The notes: generated by a model not told the origin, from the sequence alone. DNA of 64,000 nt from Pseudomonas sp. ANT_J12 (GCF_008370045.1 NZ_VOBN01000004.1:248001-312000), one strand, 5' to 3'. Numbered from the stretch's first letter, positions 53,485 to 63,965 are shown. Translations and numbers: made by a program.

Positions 53485-54504
53485 TCAGCGGAATTCGGAG
53501 AACACACCGGCCAGCGGCGCAGTCGATTCCCGCAAGACAATGCTCGGGGTCACGATCCGTTGATCGGTGGCCAGGTCCGGCGTGGCAATCCGGCGCAACA
53601 ACACTTCGGCGGCCATCTCACCCAGTTGCAGGATCGACTGGCCGACAGTGGTCAGCGCCGGGTAGACATAACGACTCATTTGAATGTCATCGAAGCCGAT
53701 CACCGACAACTCGCTGGGCACTCGAATATTGCGCTCGGCGGCCGCTCGCAACACACCGATACCGATCATGTCGTTACCGGCAAAAATCGCGCTGGGCGGA
53801 TTCTTTTCCAGCAGGATCGCCGCCGCACTGTAGCCGCCGGTACTGGTGAAGTCGCTTTCCAGCATGCGCTCGCGAGGCACTTCGACGCCCGCCTCTTTCA
53901 ACGCCCGGCAGTAACCGGCCAGACGCATCTGCGCCACGCTAGTATCCGCCGGCCCGCCGATGGTGGCGATGTCCCGGTGGCCCAGTTCCAGCAGGTGCCG
54001 GGTGGCCAGGTAGGCGCCGTATTCGTGGTCGATGCGCACCAGGTCGGCGTTCACCCCTTCCAGCCCACGGTCGACAATCACCATTGGCGTGCGCACGCCG
54101 GCCAGGCCTTCGGCGAGCCCGACATCGCCACCGGCCGAGGCCACGATCAAGCCGTCGATGCGTTTTTCCAGCAGCACCCTTAAATAGCTGCGCTGCTTGT
54201 CCGGGTTGTCGTCGGAGTTGCAGAGGATCACGCAGTAGCCATTACGCTCGCAATAATCCTCGATGCCCCGGGCCAATTCGGCGAAGTACGGGTTGAGGCT
54301 GTTGGGCACCAGCAAACCGATGGTCGCCGTGGTTTTGGCTTTCAACGACCGCGCGACGGCGCTAGGCACGTAGTCGAGGCTCTTGATCGCCGCCTCGACT
54401 TTCACCCGCACTTCTTCGCTGACTGGCCGCGTCTTGTTCACCACATGGGACACCGTGGTGTAGGAAATCCCGGCAAGTGCCGCCACATCCTTGATCGTTG
54501 CCAT
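53485..54504 (-). CDS. rbsR: LacI-family ribose operon repressor
   Basis: The 339-residue regulator has the LacI helix-turn-helix (TIKDVAALAGISYTTVSHVV) and a periplasmic-binding-like effector domain (TIGLLVPNSLNPYFAELARG). It lies inside the operon it controls, 3 bp after rbsC. Its likely target is the perfect palindrome CGCAAACGTTTGCG before rbsB. Confidence 0.97.
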   Translation of the reverse strand: MATIKDVAALAGISYTTVSHVVNKTRPVSEEVRVKVEAAIKSLDYVPSAVARSLKAKTTATIGLLVPNSLNPYFAELARGIEDYCERNGYCVILCNSDDNPDKQRSYLRVLLEKRIDGLIVASAGGDVGLAEGLAGVRTPMVIVDRGLEGVNADLVRIDHEYGAYLATRHLLELGHRDIATIGGPADTSVAQMRLAGYCRALKEAGVEVPRERMLESDFTSTGGYSAAAILLEKNPPSAIFAGNDMIGIGVLRAAAERNIRVPSELSVIGFDDIQMSRYVYPALTTVGQSILQLGEMAAEVLLRRIATPDLATDQRIVTPSIVLRESTAPLAGVFSEFR

Positions 54505-54507
54505 GAA

Positions 54508-55485
54508 TCAGGTCCGCCGGCTTGCGCGCTGACTGCGATAAGTATCCAGGACCACCGCCACCACGATAACCGCACCGGTGATGATGCGTTTGGTCGGCTC
54601 GGTCGCGCCGATCTGCGCCAGGCCGGCTGCCAGTACGGAAATGATCAATACGCCGAAGAACGTGCTGATCACCGAGCCACGGCCGCCCATCAGGCTGGTG
54701 CCGCCGATCACCACGGCGGCGATCACTTGCAGCTCCAGGCCGGAACCGGCATTCGGGTCCGCGGCTTCCAGACGGGAAATCTGGAACAGCGCGGCAATAC
54801 CGGCCAGCAGGCCCATCAGGCTGAATACCAGAATCTTGTAAGGCTTTGGATTGATCCCGGCCAGGCGCACCGCTTCTTCGTTAGTGCCGATGCCGATCAG
54901 GTAACGACCGAACACAGTGCGGGTCAACACGGCCTGGGCGACGATGATGATCACAAAGGCAATGATGAACGAGGGCGAAATACCGAAGGCAATCGGGTTG
55001 GACAGCCAGGCGAAAGCATCACCGATGTAAGCCGTGCGCGAGCCGGTCATCTGGTACGCCAGGCCGCGGGCCATTTCCAGCACGCCGAGGGACACGATGA
55101 ACGACGGGATCCGCCAGGCCACGGTGATCGAACCGGTAATGGTCCCGGCCAATGCCGCCACCGCCATGCCGAGCAAAGCCGCCGGCAACACGCTCCAGCC
55201 CCAGCCGAGAATCGCCACGCTGACCGCCGACGCAGCAAGTGCCAGCACCGAACCGACCGACAGGTCGATGCCGCCGATGATCAGCACGAAGGTCATGCCA
55301 ACCGCCAGCACCATCAAGTCGGGAATCTGGTTGGCCAGGGTACTGAAGGTGTCGTACGACAGAAAATGGCTGCTCAACACCGAGAACAGCGCGACCATCG
55401 CCAGCAAGGCACCGGCCAGGCCCAGGTAGGTGCCGAGGCCGTAAAAATTGCCACTACGTTTACCGGCAGACGTTGCAGTTTTCAT
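54508..55485 (-). CDS. rbsC: Ribose ABC transporter permease
   Basis: The 325-residue inner-membrane protein has eight or more hydrophobic segments and the sugar-permease motif FFGVLIISVLAAGLAQIGAT near the end plus GGIDLSVGSVLALAA in the middle. Its ATG overlaps the rbsA stop by 4 bp. Confidence 0.97.
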   Translation of the reverse strand: MKTATSAGKRSGNFYGLGTYLGLAGALLAMVALFSVLSSHFLSYDTFSTLANQIPDLMVLAVGMTFVLIIGGIDLSVGSVLALAASAVSVAILGWGWSVLPAALLGMAVAALAGTITGSITVAWRIPSFIVSLGVLEMARGLAYQMTGSRTAYIGDAFAWLSNPIAFGISPSFIIAFVIIIVAQAVLTRTVFGRYLIGIGTNEEAVRLAGINPKPYKILVFSLMGLLAGIAALFQISRLEAADPNAGSGLELQVIAAVVIGGTSLMGGRGSVISTFFGVLIISVLAAGLAQIGATEPTKRIITGAVIVVAVVLDTYRSQRASRRT

Positions 55486-57035
55486 GGAAGATCCCTAGGC
55501 GCTGCTTCGTTGAGCAACGCATCACGTTTTTGGTAGCCGGCAAAAGCGGCGGCAAGCAAATCATCCTGGGTCCAGCTGTCGCGCTCGAACGTGTCGATCA
55601 GACGCCCCGCCGACAACACGCCGATCCGGTCGCAAATCAGCATCAGTTCCCGCAGGTCACTGGACACCACCACCAGCGCTTTGCCCTGGCGCGTCAATTC
55701 GCCGAGCAAGGCATAGATGTCGAACTTGGCGCCGACGTCGATGCCGCGGGTCGGCTCGTCGAACAACATCACCGAACAATCGCGCTCCAGCCAACGGCCG
55801 ATTACGACTTTCTGCTGGTTGCCGCCGGACAGCTCGGACACCAGTTGCGTCGGGCTGGAACTGCGGATACGCATGGCATCGATCTGCCGCTGGGCCAGCG
55901 CCATTTCATCACCGTTGTTGACGACGCCCGCACTGGAAATCACCGGCATGTTGCCCAGGGCGATGTTGGCGCTGATCGATTGGGTCAGCAGCAGGCCTTC
56001 GCCTTTGCGGTCTTCCGTGATCAGCGCGATGCCATGAGCGACCGCGTCAGCCGGGGAACGAATGCTCACGACCTTGGCCGGTGACCCCAGCGCAACCGTG
56101 CCGCTGTCCGCCGTATCGGCGCCGAAGATCAGGCGCAGCAACTCGGTACGCCCTGCCCCGATCAATCCGGAAATGCCGTAGATCTCGCCGGCACGGACTT
56201 CGAAAGACACGTCACGCACCTTGTCGGAACGGGTCAGCCCCTTGACCGTCAAGGCTGGCGCGCCGATCTTGCGCACGCCCATGTCCATGTGTTCGCCCAG
56301 CTCGCGACCGACCATCAAGGTGACCAGTTGCTCGCTGTTGTAGTTGGCCATCGGTTCGACGCAGACCAGGTTGCCGTCGCGCAGCACCGCAATGCGCTGG
56401 GCGACGCGCGCCAGTTCTTCGAGGCGGTGGGAAATGTAGATGATCGACACGCCACGGGCTTGCAGGCGCGTGATCTGTTCGAAAAGCATCTCGACCTCAC
56501 GGGCCGTAAGCATCGCGGTCGGTTCGTCGAGGATCAGCACATGGCAGTCGCCGATCAGGTTGCGGGCGATCTCGACCATTTGCTGGTGCCCGATGCCCAG
56601 TTCGCCGACCAGGGTGTCCGGGTCAATCGCGTCGAGGCCGACCTGGGCCATCGCTTCGATCGCGGCTTTACGCAATTGCTTGCGGCTGATCCAGCCACCG
56701 TTGCTCGGCAGGTTATCGAGAAACAGGTTTTCCGCCACCGACAGGGTCGGCAACAGATTGAGTTCTTGCATGACCATGCGGATGCCCAGGTCTTCGGCCT
56801 GGGTGCGGCTGCCGGGGCGGTATTCCTGACCCTGGAATTGCATCTGGCCGGTGGTCGGCGTGACCAGCCCGCCAATGATCTTCGACAGGGTGCTTTTACC
56901 GGCGCCGTTCTCACCGGTCAGCGCCAGCACTTCGCCGCGCATCAGCGTCAGGTCGATGCCGGTCAGGACCGGTTGGGCATAGGTCTTACCGATACCGCTG
57001 ACCGAGAGGACAGCGTTCGGGGCGGAAACTGACAT
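55482..57035 (-). CDS. rbsA: Ribose ABC transporter ATPase
   Basis: The 517-residue protein has two ABC domains, as in sugar importers. The first shows GENGAGKSTLSKIIGG (Walker A) and VLILDEPTAMLT (Walker B). The second has the degenerate GLIGAGRTELLRLIFG in place of Walker A, then LSGGNQQKVVIGRWL and MLFDEPTRGIDVGAK. It lies 56 bp after rbsB. Confidence 0.98.
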   Translation of the reverse strand: MSVSAPNAVLSVSGIGKTYAQPVLTGIDLTLMRGEVLALTGENGAGKSTLSKIIGGLVTPTTGQMQFQGQEYRPGSRTQAEDLGIRMVMQELNLLPTLSVAENLFLDNLPSNGGWISRKQLRKAAIEAMAQVGLDAIDPDTLVGELGIGHQQMVEIARNLIGDCHVLILDEPTAMLTAREVEMLFEQITRLQARGVSIIYISHRLEELARVAQRIAVLRDGNLVCVEPMANYNSEQLVTLMVGRELGEHMDMGVRKIGAPALTVKGLTRSDKVRDVSFEVRAGEIYGISGLIGAGRTELLRLIFGADTADSGTVALGSPAKVVSIRSPADAVAHGIALITEDRKGEGLLLTQSISANIALGNMPVISSAGVVNNGDEMALAQRQIDAMRIRSSSPTQLVSELSGGNQQKVVIGRWLERDCSVMLFDEPTRGIDVGAKFDIYALLGELTRQGKALVVVSSDLRELMLICDRIGVLSAGRLIDTFERDSWTQDDLLAAAFAGYQKRDALLNEAAPRDLP

Positions 57036-57048
57036 AAAAACTCTCCAT

Positions 57049-57072
57049 GCGCTCGCCCGGACGGGCGAGCGC
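57049..57072 (-). other. Hairpin between rbsB and rbsA
   Basis: A perfect 10-bp stem, GCGCTCGCCC / GGGCGAGCGC, with a 4-nt loop and no T run. Such hairpins after binding-protein genes protect the upstream mRNA and help produce more RbsB than RbsA. Confidence 0.7.
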
Positions 57073-57091
57073 CGTTGTGTCGCCAGAAGGA

Positions 57092-58045
57092 CTACTTGGT
57101 GACCAGCTCAACCGGAGTTTCAATCACACCGTTGGTGCCGCTGTCGACTTTCTCGCCCTTGATGATTTTCAGCGCTGTCTCGATACCGAACACGGCTTGC
57201 TTGGCGGCAAACTGGTCAGCGGTGGCCAGGACACGGCCATCCTTGAGCATCGGCTTGATGGCATTGATGTTGTCGTAGCCGACCACTTGCACTTTGCCCG
57301 CCTTGCCCGCTGCGCGAACGGCGGAAACGGCGCCGACGGCCATGCTGTCGTTACCGGCCAGCAGGGCTTTGACTTCCGGGTATTCGCTGAGGATCGAGGC
57401 GGCAACCTTGTTGCCTTTATCGATCTCCCAGTCCCCGGACTGCAGGGATACGACCTTGATATTCGCCGCTTCCATCGCGTCTTTAAAGCCCGCGGTACGC
57501 TGCTGGGCATTAGTGGTGGTGGACACGCCTTCGATGATGCCGACTTCGTCACCGGCCTTCAGTTGCTTGGCCAGGTATTCGCCCACCAGACGCGCGCCTT
57601 TGCGGTTGTCCGGGCCTACGAAGGGAACGGTGATGTTCTTGCTCTTGACCACGGCCGGGTCGAGTTGGTTGTCGATGTTGATCACGGTGATACCGGCGTC
57701 GACGGCTTTCTTGATCACCGGCACCATGGCCTTGGAGTCAGCCGGCGCGATGACCAGCGCATTGACCTTGGCCAGGATCATTTGCTCGACGATGCGCGTT
57801 TGGCCGGCGGTATCGGTTTCGTCCTTGATCCCGTTGGAGATCAGGTCGAAATCAGCGGTATGGTCTTTCTGATAGGCCTTGGCGCCGTCTTCCATGGTCA
57901 GGAAGAATTCGTTGGCCAGGGATTTCATGACCAGCGCGACTTTAGGTTTTTCAGTGTCGGCGAAAGCCGAAGAGAGGGGCAACGCGGCGGATGCGGCAGC
58001 CAGCATAGCGACAGCGAGAAGACGTCCAGCGAATGGCAGCTTCAT
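57092..58045 (-). CDS. rbsB: Periplasmic ribose-binding protein
   Basis: The 317-residue protein has a signal peptide (LLAVAMLAAASAALPLSSAFA) and the sugar-binding fold: KVALVMKSLANEFFLTMEDG, LVIAPADSKAMVPVIKKAVD and AAGKAGKVQVVGYDNINAIK. As first gene of the operon it delivers ribose to RbsC. Confidence 0.97.
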   Translation of the reverse strand: MKLPFAGRLLAVAMLAAASAALPLSSAFADTEKPKVALVMKSLANEFFLTMEDGAKAYQKDHTADFDLISNGIKDETDTAGQTRIVEQMILAKVNALVIAPADSKAMVPVIKKAVDAGITVINIDNQLDPAVVKSKNITVPFVGPDNRKGARLVGEYLAKQLKAGDEVGIIEGVSTTTNAQQRTAGFKDAMEAANIKVVSLQSGDWEIDKGNKVAASILSEYPEVKALLAGNDSMAVGAVSAVRAAGKAGKVQVVGYDNINAIKPMLKDGRVLATADQFAAKQAVFGIETALKIIKGEKVDSGTNGVIETPVELVTK

Positions 58046-58138
58046 GGGTTCACTCCGATCTTATGATTATTGTGAGCAACGCTTGCGCTGGCGCAGGCGA
58101 CAGGGCAGTCAGAGTGGATCGAGCCATCATGACTGCCG

Positions 58139-58152
58139 CGCAAACGTTTGCG
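58139..58152. promoter_or_regulatory. RbsR-type operator
   Basis: The 14-bp perfect palindrome CGCAAACGTTTGCG lies 94 bp before the rbsB start. It has the central CG and AAACGTTT core typical of LacI/RbsR operators. Confidence 0.85.
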
Positions 58153-58239
58153 TAGACCGAACTATGCGAACCCTGCCAGGATTTGTCAACGATCAGAAAC
58201 GACCATTTTGTGCCCTGGCCGGCAAAAACGAACTATAGC

Positions 58240-58704
58240 TTAAGCGGTGGTATTGACTACCGATCCGGTGCTGGCACCCTTGGCCAGTTCCTTGACCAGA
58301 CTGGCGGCCACTTCCAGCAAGGCGCCGTTGGTGTCGGCAATCTGCCCTTGAATCGACATGAGCACGGTGGCCTTGGCTTCCGGTGTCGGATAGGACGCCG
58401 CCTGGGCCGCAGCCAATTGCTGCTGTTGCTCGCGCAGTTGCTGTTGCAGCTCTTGCATGCGCTTGAGCAGCATTTTCACCGCCAGACTCTGGTTGCTTTT
58501 TTCTTCGGCCGCCGCCTCGGTGCCGGAGCTTTTATCCAACCCCACCGGGCCGGTCTTGACGACCTTGCTGTCTTCTTCTTTTTTAGTGCCGAGCGCTTTG
58601 TCTGCCTCGGCCTGCGCGGCCTCGTTCAGCGCACGGATCGTCGCAGCGGATTTGCCACCAATGGTGACGCCTGCGGGGTTGGGAAGACCAACTGATAACG
58701 ACAT
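58240..58704 (-). CDS. Hypothetical protein with glutamine-rich coiled coil
   Basis: From ATG 58704, behind CAGGAGTGGAC, the 154-residue product has an alanine/lysine-rich start, a coiled coil around residues 75-105 (LLKRMQELQQQLREQQQQLA) and a helical end (LLEVAASLVKELAKGA). No signal peptide or membrane helix. The family is uncharacterised; related proteins are common in Pseudomonas. It stands alone between rbs and the asparaginase gene. Confidence 0.85.
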   Translation of the reverse strand: MSLSVGLPNPAGVTIGGKSAATIRALNEAAQAEADKALGTKKEEDSKVVKTGPVGLDKSSGTEAAAEEKSNQSLAVKMLLKRMQELQQQLREQQQQLAAAQAASYPTPEAKATVLMSIQGQIADTNGALLEVAASLVKELAKGASTGSVVNTTA

Positions 58705-59010
58705 GTCCACTCCTGAAAGAAAGATCCCTTTAGATAACCATCGACCAGCGCGGCATTTTCTTAAGCACGGATTCGACATTCAGCAAGGTAATCAAATCAG
58801 CAAAGATCGTAGGCCCTTTCGGACAACCGAACGTAAATACTCAACGTATTCGGAAACCCGGACAGCAGCTTGTTGGACTTCACTGCCGTCCGCGTAAATA
58901 CTGATATAAATCATCAACTTAAAGTTTTCTCTCATTCACAGTAGCGCTGGTACAGATCCTGCTCCTTCTCGTGCACCCCAGGCGTTCAGATCCGCCGGGG
59001 GCGTATCTAG

Positions 59011-60141
<1,131 letters not shown>

Positions 60142-60150
60142 TCCACCCTC

Positions 60151-60172
60151 GCCCGACCGGTTCCGGTCGGGC
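60151..60172 (+). terminator. GC-rich hairpin after the asparaginase gene
   Basis: GCCCGACCGG / CCGGTCGGGC with a 2-nt centre, 9 bp after the stop; no T run follows, so termination may need Rho or the hairpin may protect the mRNA end. Confidence 0.6.
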
Positions 60173-60314
60173 ACCGCTTGCGCCACTCGCCCAAATGGGT
60201 GAGTGGCTAGCGTCCAACAAAATAATCTCCAGCGTCCTACACCAAACGGAAAAAACTACTGTCAGAGGATTTTCTTGAAATTTAAGCAGTTGCGAAAATG
60301 CCTACAGTTAAATA

Positions 60315-60330
60315 CTGTATGCACGTACAG
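60315..60330 (+). promoter_or_regulatory. LexA (SOS) box
   Basis: CTGTATGCACGTACAG fits the gammaproteobacterial LexA consensus CTGT-N8-ACAG exactly and lies 18 bp before the DUF1654 start codon, overlapping the promoter region. LexA repression of the DUF1654-endA pair follows as an inference. Confidence 0.85.
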
Positions 60331-60348
60331 CTTAATAAGGATAATTCC

Positions 60349-60588
60349 GTGGCCTCTCCCTCTGCCTCTCCTGACTCCTTTGAACGCATGGGTCTGCGCG
60401 TTCAAAAAATCATCAATTCCCAAAGTGCCCAGAAGGCCAAAGCGGCCTTGATCTTTCGCCTGCCCGACGAACCGGTGGACGAATGGGAACGCCTGCTCGA
60501 GGAAATCGACGAAAACGATAACGTCACCCTCGCCTATCGCGACGATGGCGGCGTGCAGATTTTCTGGGTTGTGCCGAAGGAAGATTGA
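60349..60588 (+). CDS. DUF1654 protein, probably SOS-regulated
   Basis: I place the start at GTG 60349, with AAGGATAATTCC upstream; earlier in-frame ATGs (60298, 60319) lie before or inside the LexA box. The 79-residue protein shows the DUF1654 pattern: GLRVQKIINSQSAQKAKAAL, FRLPDEPVDEWERLLEEIDE and NVTLAYRDDGGVQIFWVVP. The family is almost confined to Pseudomonas and its function is unknown. It lies 4 bp before endA. Confidence 0.9.
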   Translation: MASPSASPDSFERMGLRVQKIINSQSAQKAKAALIFRLPDEPVDEWERLLEEIDENDNVTLAYRDDGGVQIFWVVPKED

Positions 60589-60592
60589 GTCA

Positions 60593-61282
60593 ATGAGTGT
60601 CCGTTGTTTAGCTTTGCTGCTTCTGTTCATCGCCACGGGCGCCCAGGCTGCCGCGCCCCGTACCTTCAACGAAGCCAAGAAGGTCGCCTGGAAACTTTAC
60701 GCACCGCAATCCACCGAGTTTTATTGCGGCTGCAAATACACCGGCAACAAGGTGGACCTCGCCGCCTGCGGTTATGTGCCGCGCAAAAGTGCCAAGCGGG
60801 CCGCTCGCATTGAGTGGGAACACATTGTTCCGGCGTGGCAGATCGGCCATCAGCGTCAGTGCTGGCAGTCGGGCGGACGCAAGAACTGCACGCGTTACGA
60901 TCCGGTTTATCAAAAGGCCGAGGCCGATTTGCACAACCTGGTGCCGAGCATCGGTGAGGTGAATGGCGACCGCAGCAACTTCAGCTTTGGCTGGCTGCCG
61001 GTGCAATCGGGTCAATACGGTTCGTGCCTGACCCAGGTCGACTTCAAGGCGAAGAAGGTCATGCCCCGCCCTTCGATTCGCGGGATGATCGCCCGGACGT
61101 ATTTCTACATGAGCAAGCAGTACGGTTTGCGCTTGTCCAAACAGGATCGCCAATTGTATGAAGCCTGGAACAAGACCTACCCGGTGCAAACCTGGGAGCG
61201 TCAGCGCAATCAAAGCGTGGCGTGCGTGATGGGACGCGGCAACGAGTTTGTCGGCCCGGTGGACATGAAAGCCTGCAGTTGA
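60593..61282 (+). CDS. endA: Endonuclease I (secreted/periplasmic DNase)
   Basis: The 229-residue protein has a signal peptide (LALLLLFIATGAQA) and the endonuclease I signature RIEWEHIVPAWQIGHQR (beta-beta-alpha metal site), KAEADLHNLVPSIGEVNGDR and FSFGWLP. Cysteines in pairs suggest disulfides. It degrades extracellular or periplasmic DNA. It is coupled to the LexA-box gene upstream, so it may be induced by DNA damage. Confidence 0.96.
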   Translation: MSVRCLALLLLFIATGAQAAAPRTFNEAKKVAWKLYAPQSTEFYCGCKYTGNKVDLAACGYVPRKSAKRAARIEWEHIVPAWQIGHQRQCWQSGGRKNCTRYDPVYQKAEADLHNLVPSIGEVNGDRSNFSFGWLPVQSGQYGSCLTQVDFKAKKVMPRPSIRGMIARTYFYMSKQYGLRLSKQDRQLYEAWNKTYPVQTWERQRNQSVACVMGRGNEFVGPVDMKACS

Positions 61283-61299
61283 ACACATGCTGGAAACGC

Positions 61300-61331
61300 A
61301 AAGGCCTCGGGTTTTAAAACCCGAGGCCTTT
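61300..61331. terminator. Bidirectional terminator between endA and the siderophore-interacting protein gene
   Basis: A 32-bp perfect palindrome with AAAGGCCTCGGG arms and a TTTTAAAA centre lies between the two convergent stops. The A and T runs make it suitable for both directions. Confidence 0.9.
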
Positions 61332-61338
61332 GTTCGTT

Positions 61339-62241
61339 CTAACCGCCGACTTTGTTGTAGCGCCAGTAGCCCATCAGGTTGAGCGACTCACGGGGAATGC
61401 CGCGTTCCTTGATCAAGTACTTGCGCAGGCTCATCACCGCGACCGTCTCCCCGGCGATCCAGCCGTAGAAACCCTCACTGGCCGAGTCGGAGGTTTCCCA
61501 GAGGATGTCCCCGTCGACATCGACTGGCGCCAATTCCACTGTTTCGGATGCTTTGGAGGTCAATGTCGGCAGGTTTGCCCGCTGGACGGCCTCGACCATC
61601 AGCGACCCCGCGCCCGCGTGGCCCCGAATCAGCCATTCAACAGACAGCCCGGGCCAGTCCGGCACCGGCAAGGCATCTTCCCGGCTGTCGACTTCAAAGA
61701 AAGCCTGGGTCACCGGCGGCTCGGCCATGGCCGCCAGCTCATCGAGTATCCCGAGTGCTGCCGGCAACGCAGTTCCATCAGCGATCAGCAACACTTGCTT
61801 GAGTGCCTGAGGCGGCTTCCATTCGAAACCGCCCGCATCCTGCGCCGAAAAATGCCGATCCGGCGCGGTGATCTGGATCGAGGCGCCCGGCAGCGCACGG
61901 ATGGCCCAACGGGACGCCGGGCCGGTTTCACCGTGCAACACGAAATCGATATCGACTTCGCCCTGCTCGGCACGTAAATGACGGATGGTGTAGGTGCGCA
62001 TCGCCGGACGCTGGGCCACCGGCATTAAGCGGTAGCGGGCGTACCAACCATCGTCATGCGCCAGACTGGCGGGCGATCCGTCTTCTGCCGGAAAGAACAG
62101 CTTCACCCGTTGATCCGGTGCCCAAGTGGCCATTTCGGTGACCATCGGCCCGGCCAGGGTGACGCGCATCATGTGCGGGCTCAGGGTCTGTTTGCGGCGC
62201 AAGACCGCGTCGAACATTTTGTAAGGATGGGTGGAGGCCAT
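61339..62241 (-). CDS. Siderophore-interacting protein (FAD ferric-siderophore reductase)
   Basis: This ViuB-type flavoprotein reduces ferric siderophores in the cytoplasm to release iron. The 300-residue product has an FAD motif (RPAMRTYTIRHL), DIDFVLHGETGPASRWAIRA near the flavin, and a C-terminal NAD(P)H domain ending AVMSLRKYLIKERGIPRESL and GYWRYNKVGG. The start has GGAGCTCCCCC upstream. No receptor gene is adjacent. Iron control by Fur is likely but I see no clear box. Confidence 0.94.
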   Translation of the reverse strand: MASTHPYKMFDAVLRRKQTLSPHMMRVTLAGPMVTEMATWAPDQRVKLFFPAEDGSPASLAHDDGWYARYRLMPVAQRPAMRTYTIRHLRAEQGEVDIDFVLHGETGPASRWAIRALPGASIQITAPDRHFSAQDAGGFEWKPPQALKQVLLIADGTALPAALGILDELAAMAEPPVTQAFFEVDSREDALPVPDWPGLSVEWLIRGHAGAGSLMVEAVQRANLPTLTSKASETVELAPVDVDGDILWETSDSASEGFYGWIAGETVAVMSLRKYLIKERGIPRESLNLMGYWRYNKVGG

Positions 62242-62345
62242 AGGGGGAGCTCCTTCTGGGAATCGACAATGACTACGTATAGATACGAGTCACCGTGGAC
62301 ACCCTTTAGGATTCCCCGCTGAACGGCGCCTGAACAAATGCGCGG

Positions 62346-62723
62346 TTATTGCGCCGCCGGACGCTCGATGATCAGCGATTCGATGTTCATCTTTTTCGCC
62401 CGGGTCAGGGCCGCGTTCAAGTCGGCCTGGCGGGCCTCAGCTTCGGCTTTGGTAGCGAACGGACCGAGCAGGATCCGGTCCTTGCCGTTTTCCCGGACCA
62501 CATTGGACACGAAGCTGTGCTCGATCAACCAGCCGCTCAGGTCGCTGACCGCCTGGGTTGTTTCGCCGCGCACTTCGAGATCCCATTGCGGACCCGCTGC
62601 AACGACGGGGGGCGTTACCGGTGCGGAAACCGTCGCGGATGGCGTTTTTTGAGCGCTCGCATCCTTGCCTTCACCACATCCTGCCAACGCCAATACTGCG
62701 ATTACCAAGGCCATTTTGCGCAC
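62346..62723 (-). CDS. SPOR-domain lipoprotein
   Basis: The 125-residue protein has a lipobox (MALVIAVLALAGC), a proline/alanine linker and a C-terminal SPOR domain of about 75 residues (DLEVRGETTQAVSDLSGWLI, then RILLGPFATKAEAEARQADL). SPOR domains bind denuded septal peptidoglycan, so a cell-division-linked envelope role is plausible. Confidence 0.9.
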   Translation of the reverse strand: MRKMALVIAVLALAGCGEGKDASAQKTPSATVSAPVTPPVVAAGPQWDLEVRGETTQAVSDLSGWLIEHSFVSNVVRENGKDRILLGPFATKAEAEARQADLNAALTRAKKMNIESLIIERPAAQ

Positions 62724-62972
62724 AACGCTTCCCTCTGAATGCCAAAAGCGCGGATTTTAGCATTCATGAATACTTCCCGAGTGCCGCAAAATGGGCATAA
62801 AACAACGAGAATCATGGTTGCGGCCTCTGTATAGTTACGCCTTGGGAATTAATGCAGCATCTGCGCGTCAGAAAGAGGCACCCAAACCGTGAGACTTCGC
62901 ACTAATCTATAACTACACCGACCTCTGCACTGTCTGAATCAGGTGCCCTACAAAGCAATCAAGGAGAAGACC

Positions 62973-63167
62973 ATGCTGATACTCACCCGCAAAGTCGGTG
63001 AAAGCATAAACATCGGTGATGACATCACTATCACCATTCTGGGCGTTAGCGGCCAGCAAGTCAGGATCGGCATCAACGCTCCGAAAGACGTTGCCGTGCA
63101 TCGCGAAGAGATCTATCAACGCATTCAGGCTGGCCTGACCGCTCCAGACAAGCCGCAAACACCCTGA
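62973..63167 (+). CDS. rsmE: RsmE/CsrA-family post-transcriptional regulator
   Basis: The 64-residue protein binds GGA motifs in mRNA leaders and is countered by the small RNAs RsmX/Y/Z in fluorescent pseudomonads. It begins [20 protein letters not shown] and includes [20 protein letters not shown], with Arg 44 conserved. The extended tail (TAPDKPQTP) matches what I recall of RsmE rather than RsmA. The leader has AAGGAGAAGACC, a GGA site in the Shine-Dalgarno that could serve autoregulation. Confidence 0.95.
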   Translation: MLILTRKVGESINIGDDITITILGVSGQQVRIGINAPKDVAVHREEIYQRIQAGLTAPDKPQTP

Positions 63168-63352
63168 ATCCTGTTGCAGTCAGCAGCCAGCCCGTTCGCT
63201 TCAGCGCAATGGCTGGCTAAAGATTCATGCTCGGTATTTTGTTGAACGCTCGTCCCTCAATTCTTCCCGCATTTCGTGAGGCCGATACTAACGGCTTCGG
63301 CTACGCCATGGCTGTCAGACTTTTCGCTTTAACCCCGACGAATCCGGCACTG

Positions 63353-63808
63353 CTACCCGAAGGTCACCGCCCGAGCCATGCCGGTGGCCGCAATCACCAT
63401 CAGCATCAACAACAACGCTTCGACATGGCTGATGCGGGCGAACAGTTTCGCCCGCCCCAAATCAATTGCCGTGCCCCGCCCCAAGGCGATCCGCCACTTG
63501 ATCAAGGTGATCATCGGCGCCAGCTCGAGCAGCAGGATGATCACGAACAGCGTCATCTTGAGGTGAAACAGCGGCTGATGCAGGTAATAGTCGGTGCCTT
63601 TTTCATACCCGCCAAACGCCCGCATCAAACCGGTGACCAGCAATATCCCCGCCGAAATCCCCCACACGTTATCGGCCACCAGCACGTTACGGACCGGCGC
63701 CGTGCCTGCGGCCAGGCGGCTTAAAGCCGTGCCTCGGGTCAGCACGCCCCAGAGGCCCATGGCAAATGCCAAGAGGTGGATCGCCGCAAGAAACCAATGA
63801 AACAACAT
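63353..63808 (-). CDS. DUF2214-family membrane protein
   Basis: The 151-residue protein has four hydrophobic segments at about residues 3-25, 43-64, 82-105 and 127-147. Histidines and charged residues (LFHWFLAAIHLLAFA, HQPLFHLKMTLF) are arranged as in small haem- or metal-binding membrane proteins. I recognise the DUF2214 family; its function is not known. Its start has GGAGCTTCC upstream. Confidence 0.85.
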   Translation of the reverse strand: MLFHWFLAAIHLLAFAMGLWGVLTRGTALSRLAAGTAPVRNVLVADNVWGISAGILLVTGLMRAFGGYEKGTDYYLHQPLFHLKMTLFVIILLLELAPMITLIKWRIALGRGTAIDLGRAKLFARISHVEALLLMLMVIAATGMARAVTFG

Positions 63809-63965
63809 AAGGAAGCTCCTGACAGGGAAATGGAAAAAGGCTTGTCAGTAGTAGCCCAAAACCTGGAGATCTGCCTGCCGGCGTCCCACAGAAAAAGAGG
63901 CCAATTCTGACCAGCATGCGCTGAGTCAAATGGGCCAGAATGGCGACTCGCCAAGGAAGGAACAC

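Noticed and set aside
52717..54183. Plus-strand open frame of 488 codons
   Set aside because: Antisense to rbsK and rbsR, which have full family motifs; composition is that of a reversed coding strand.
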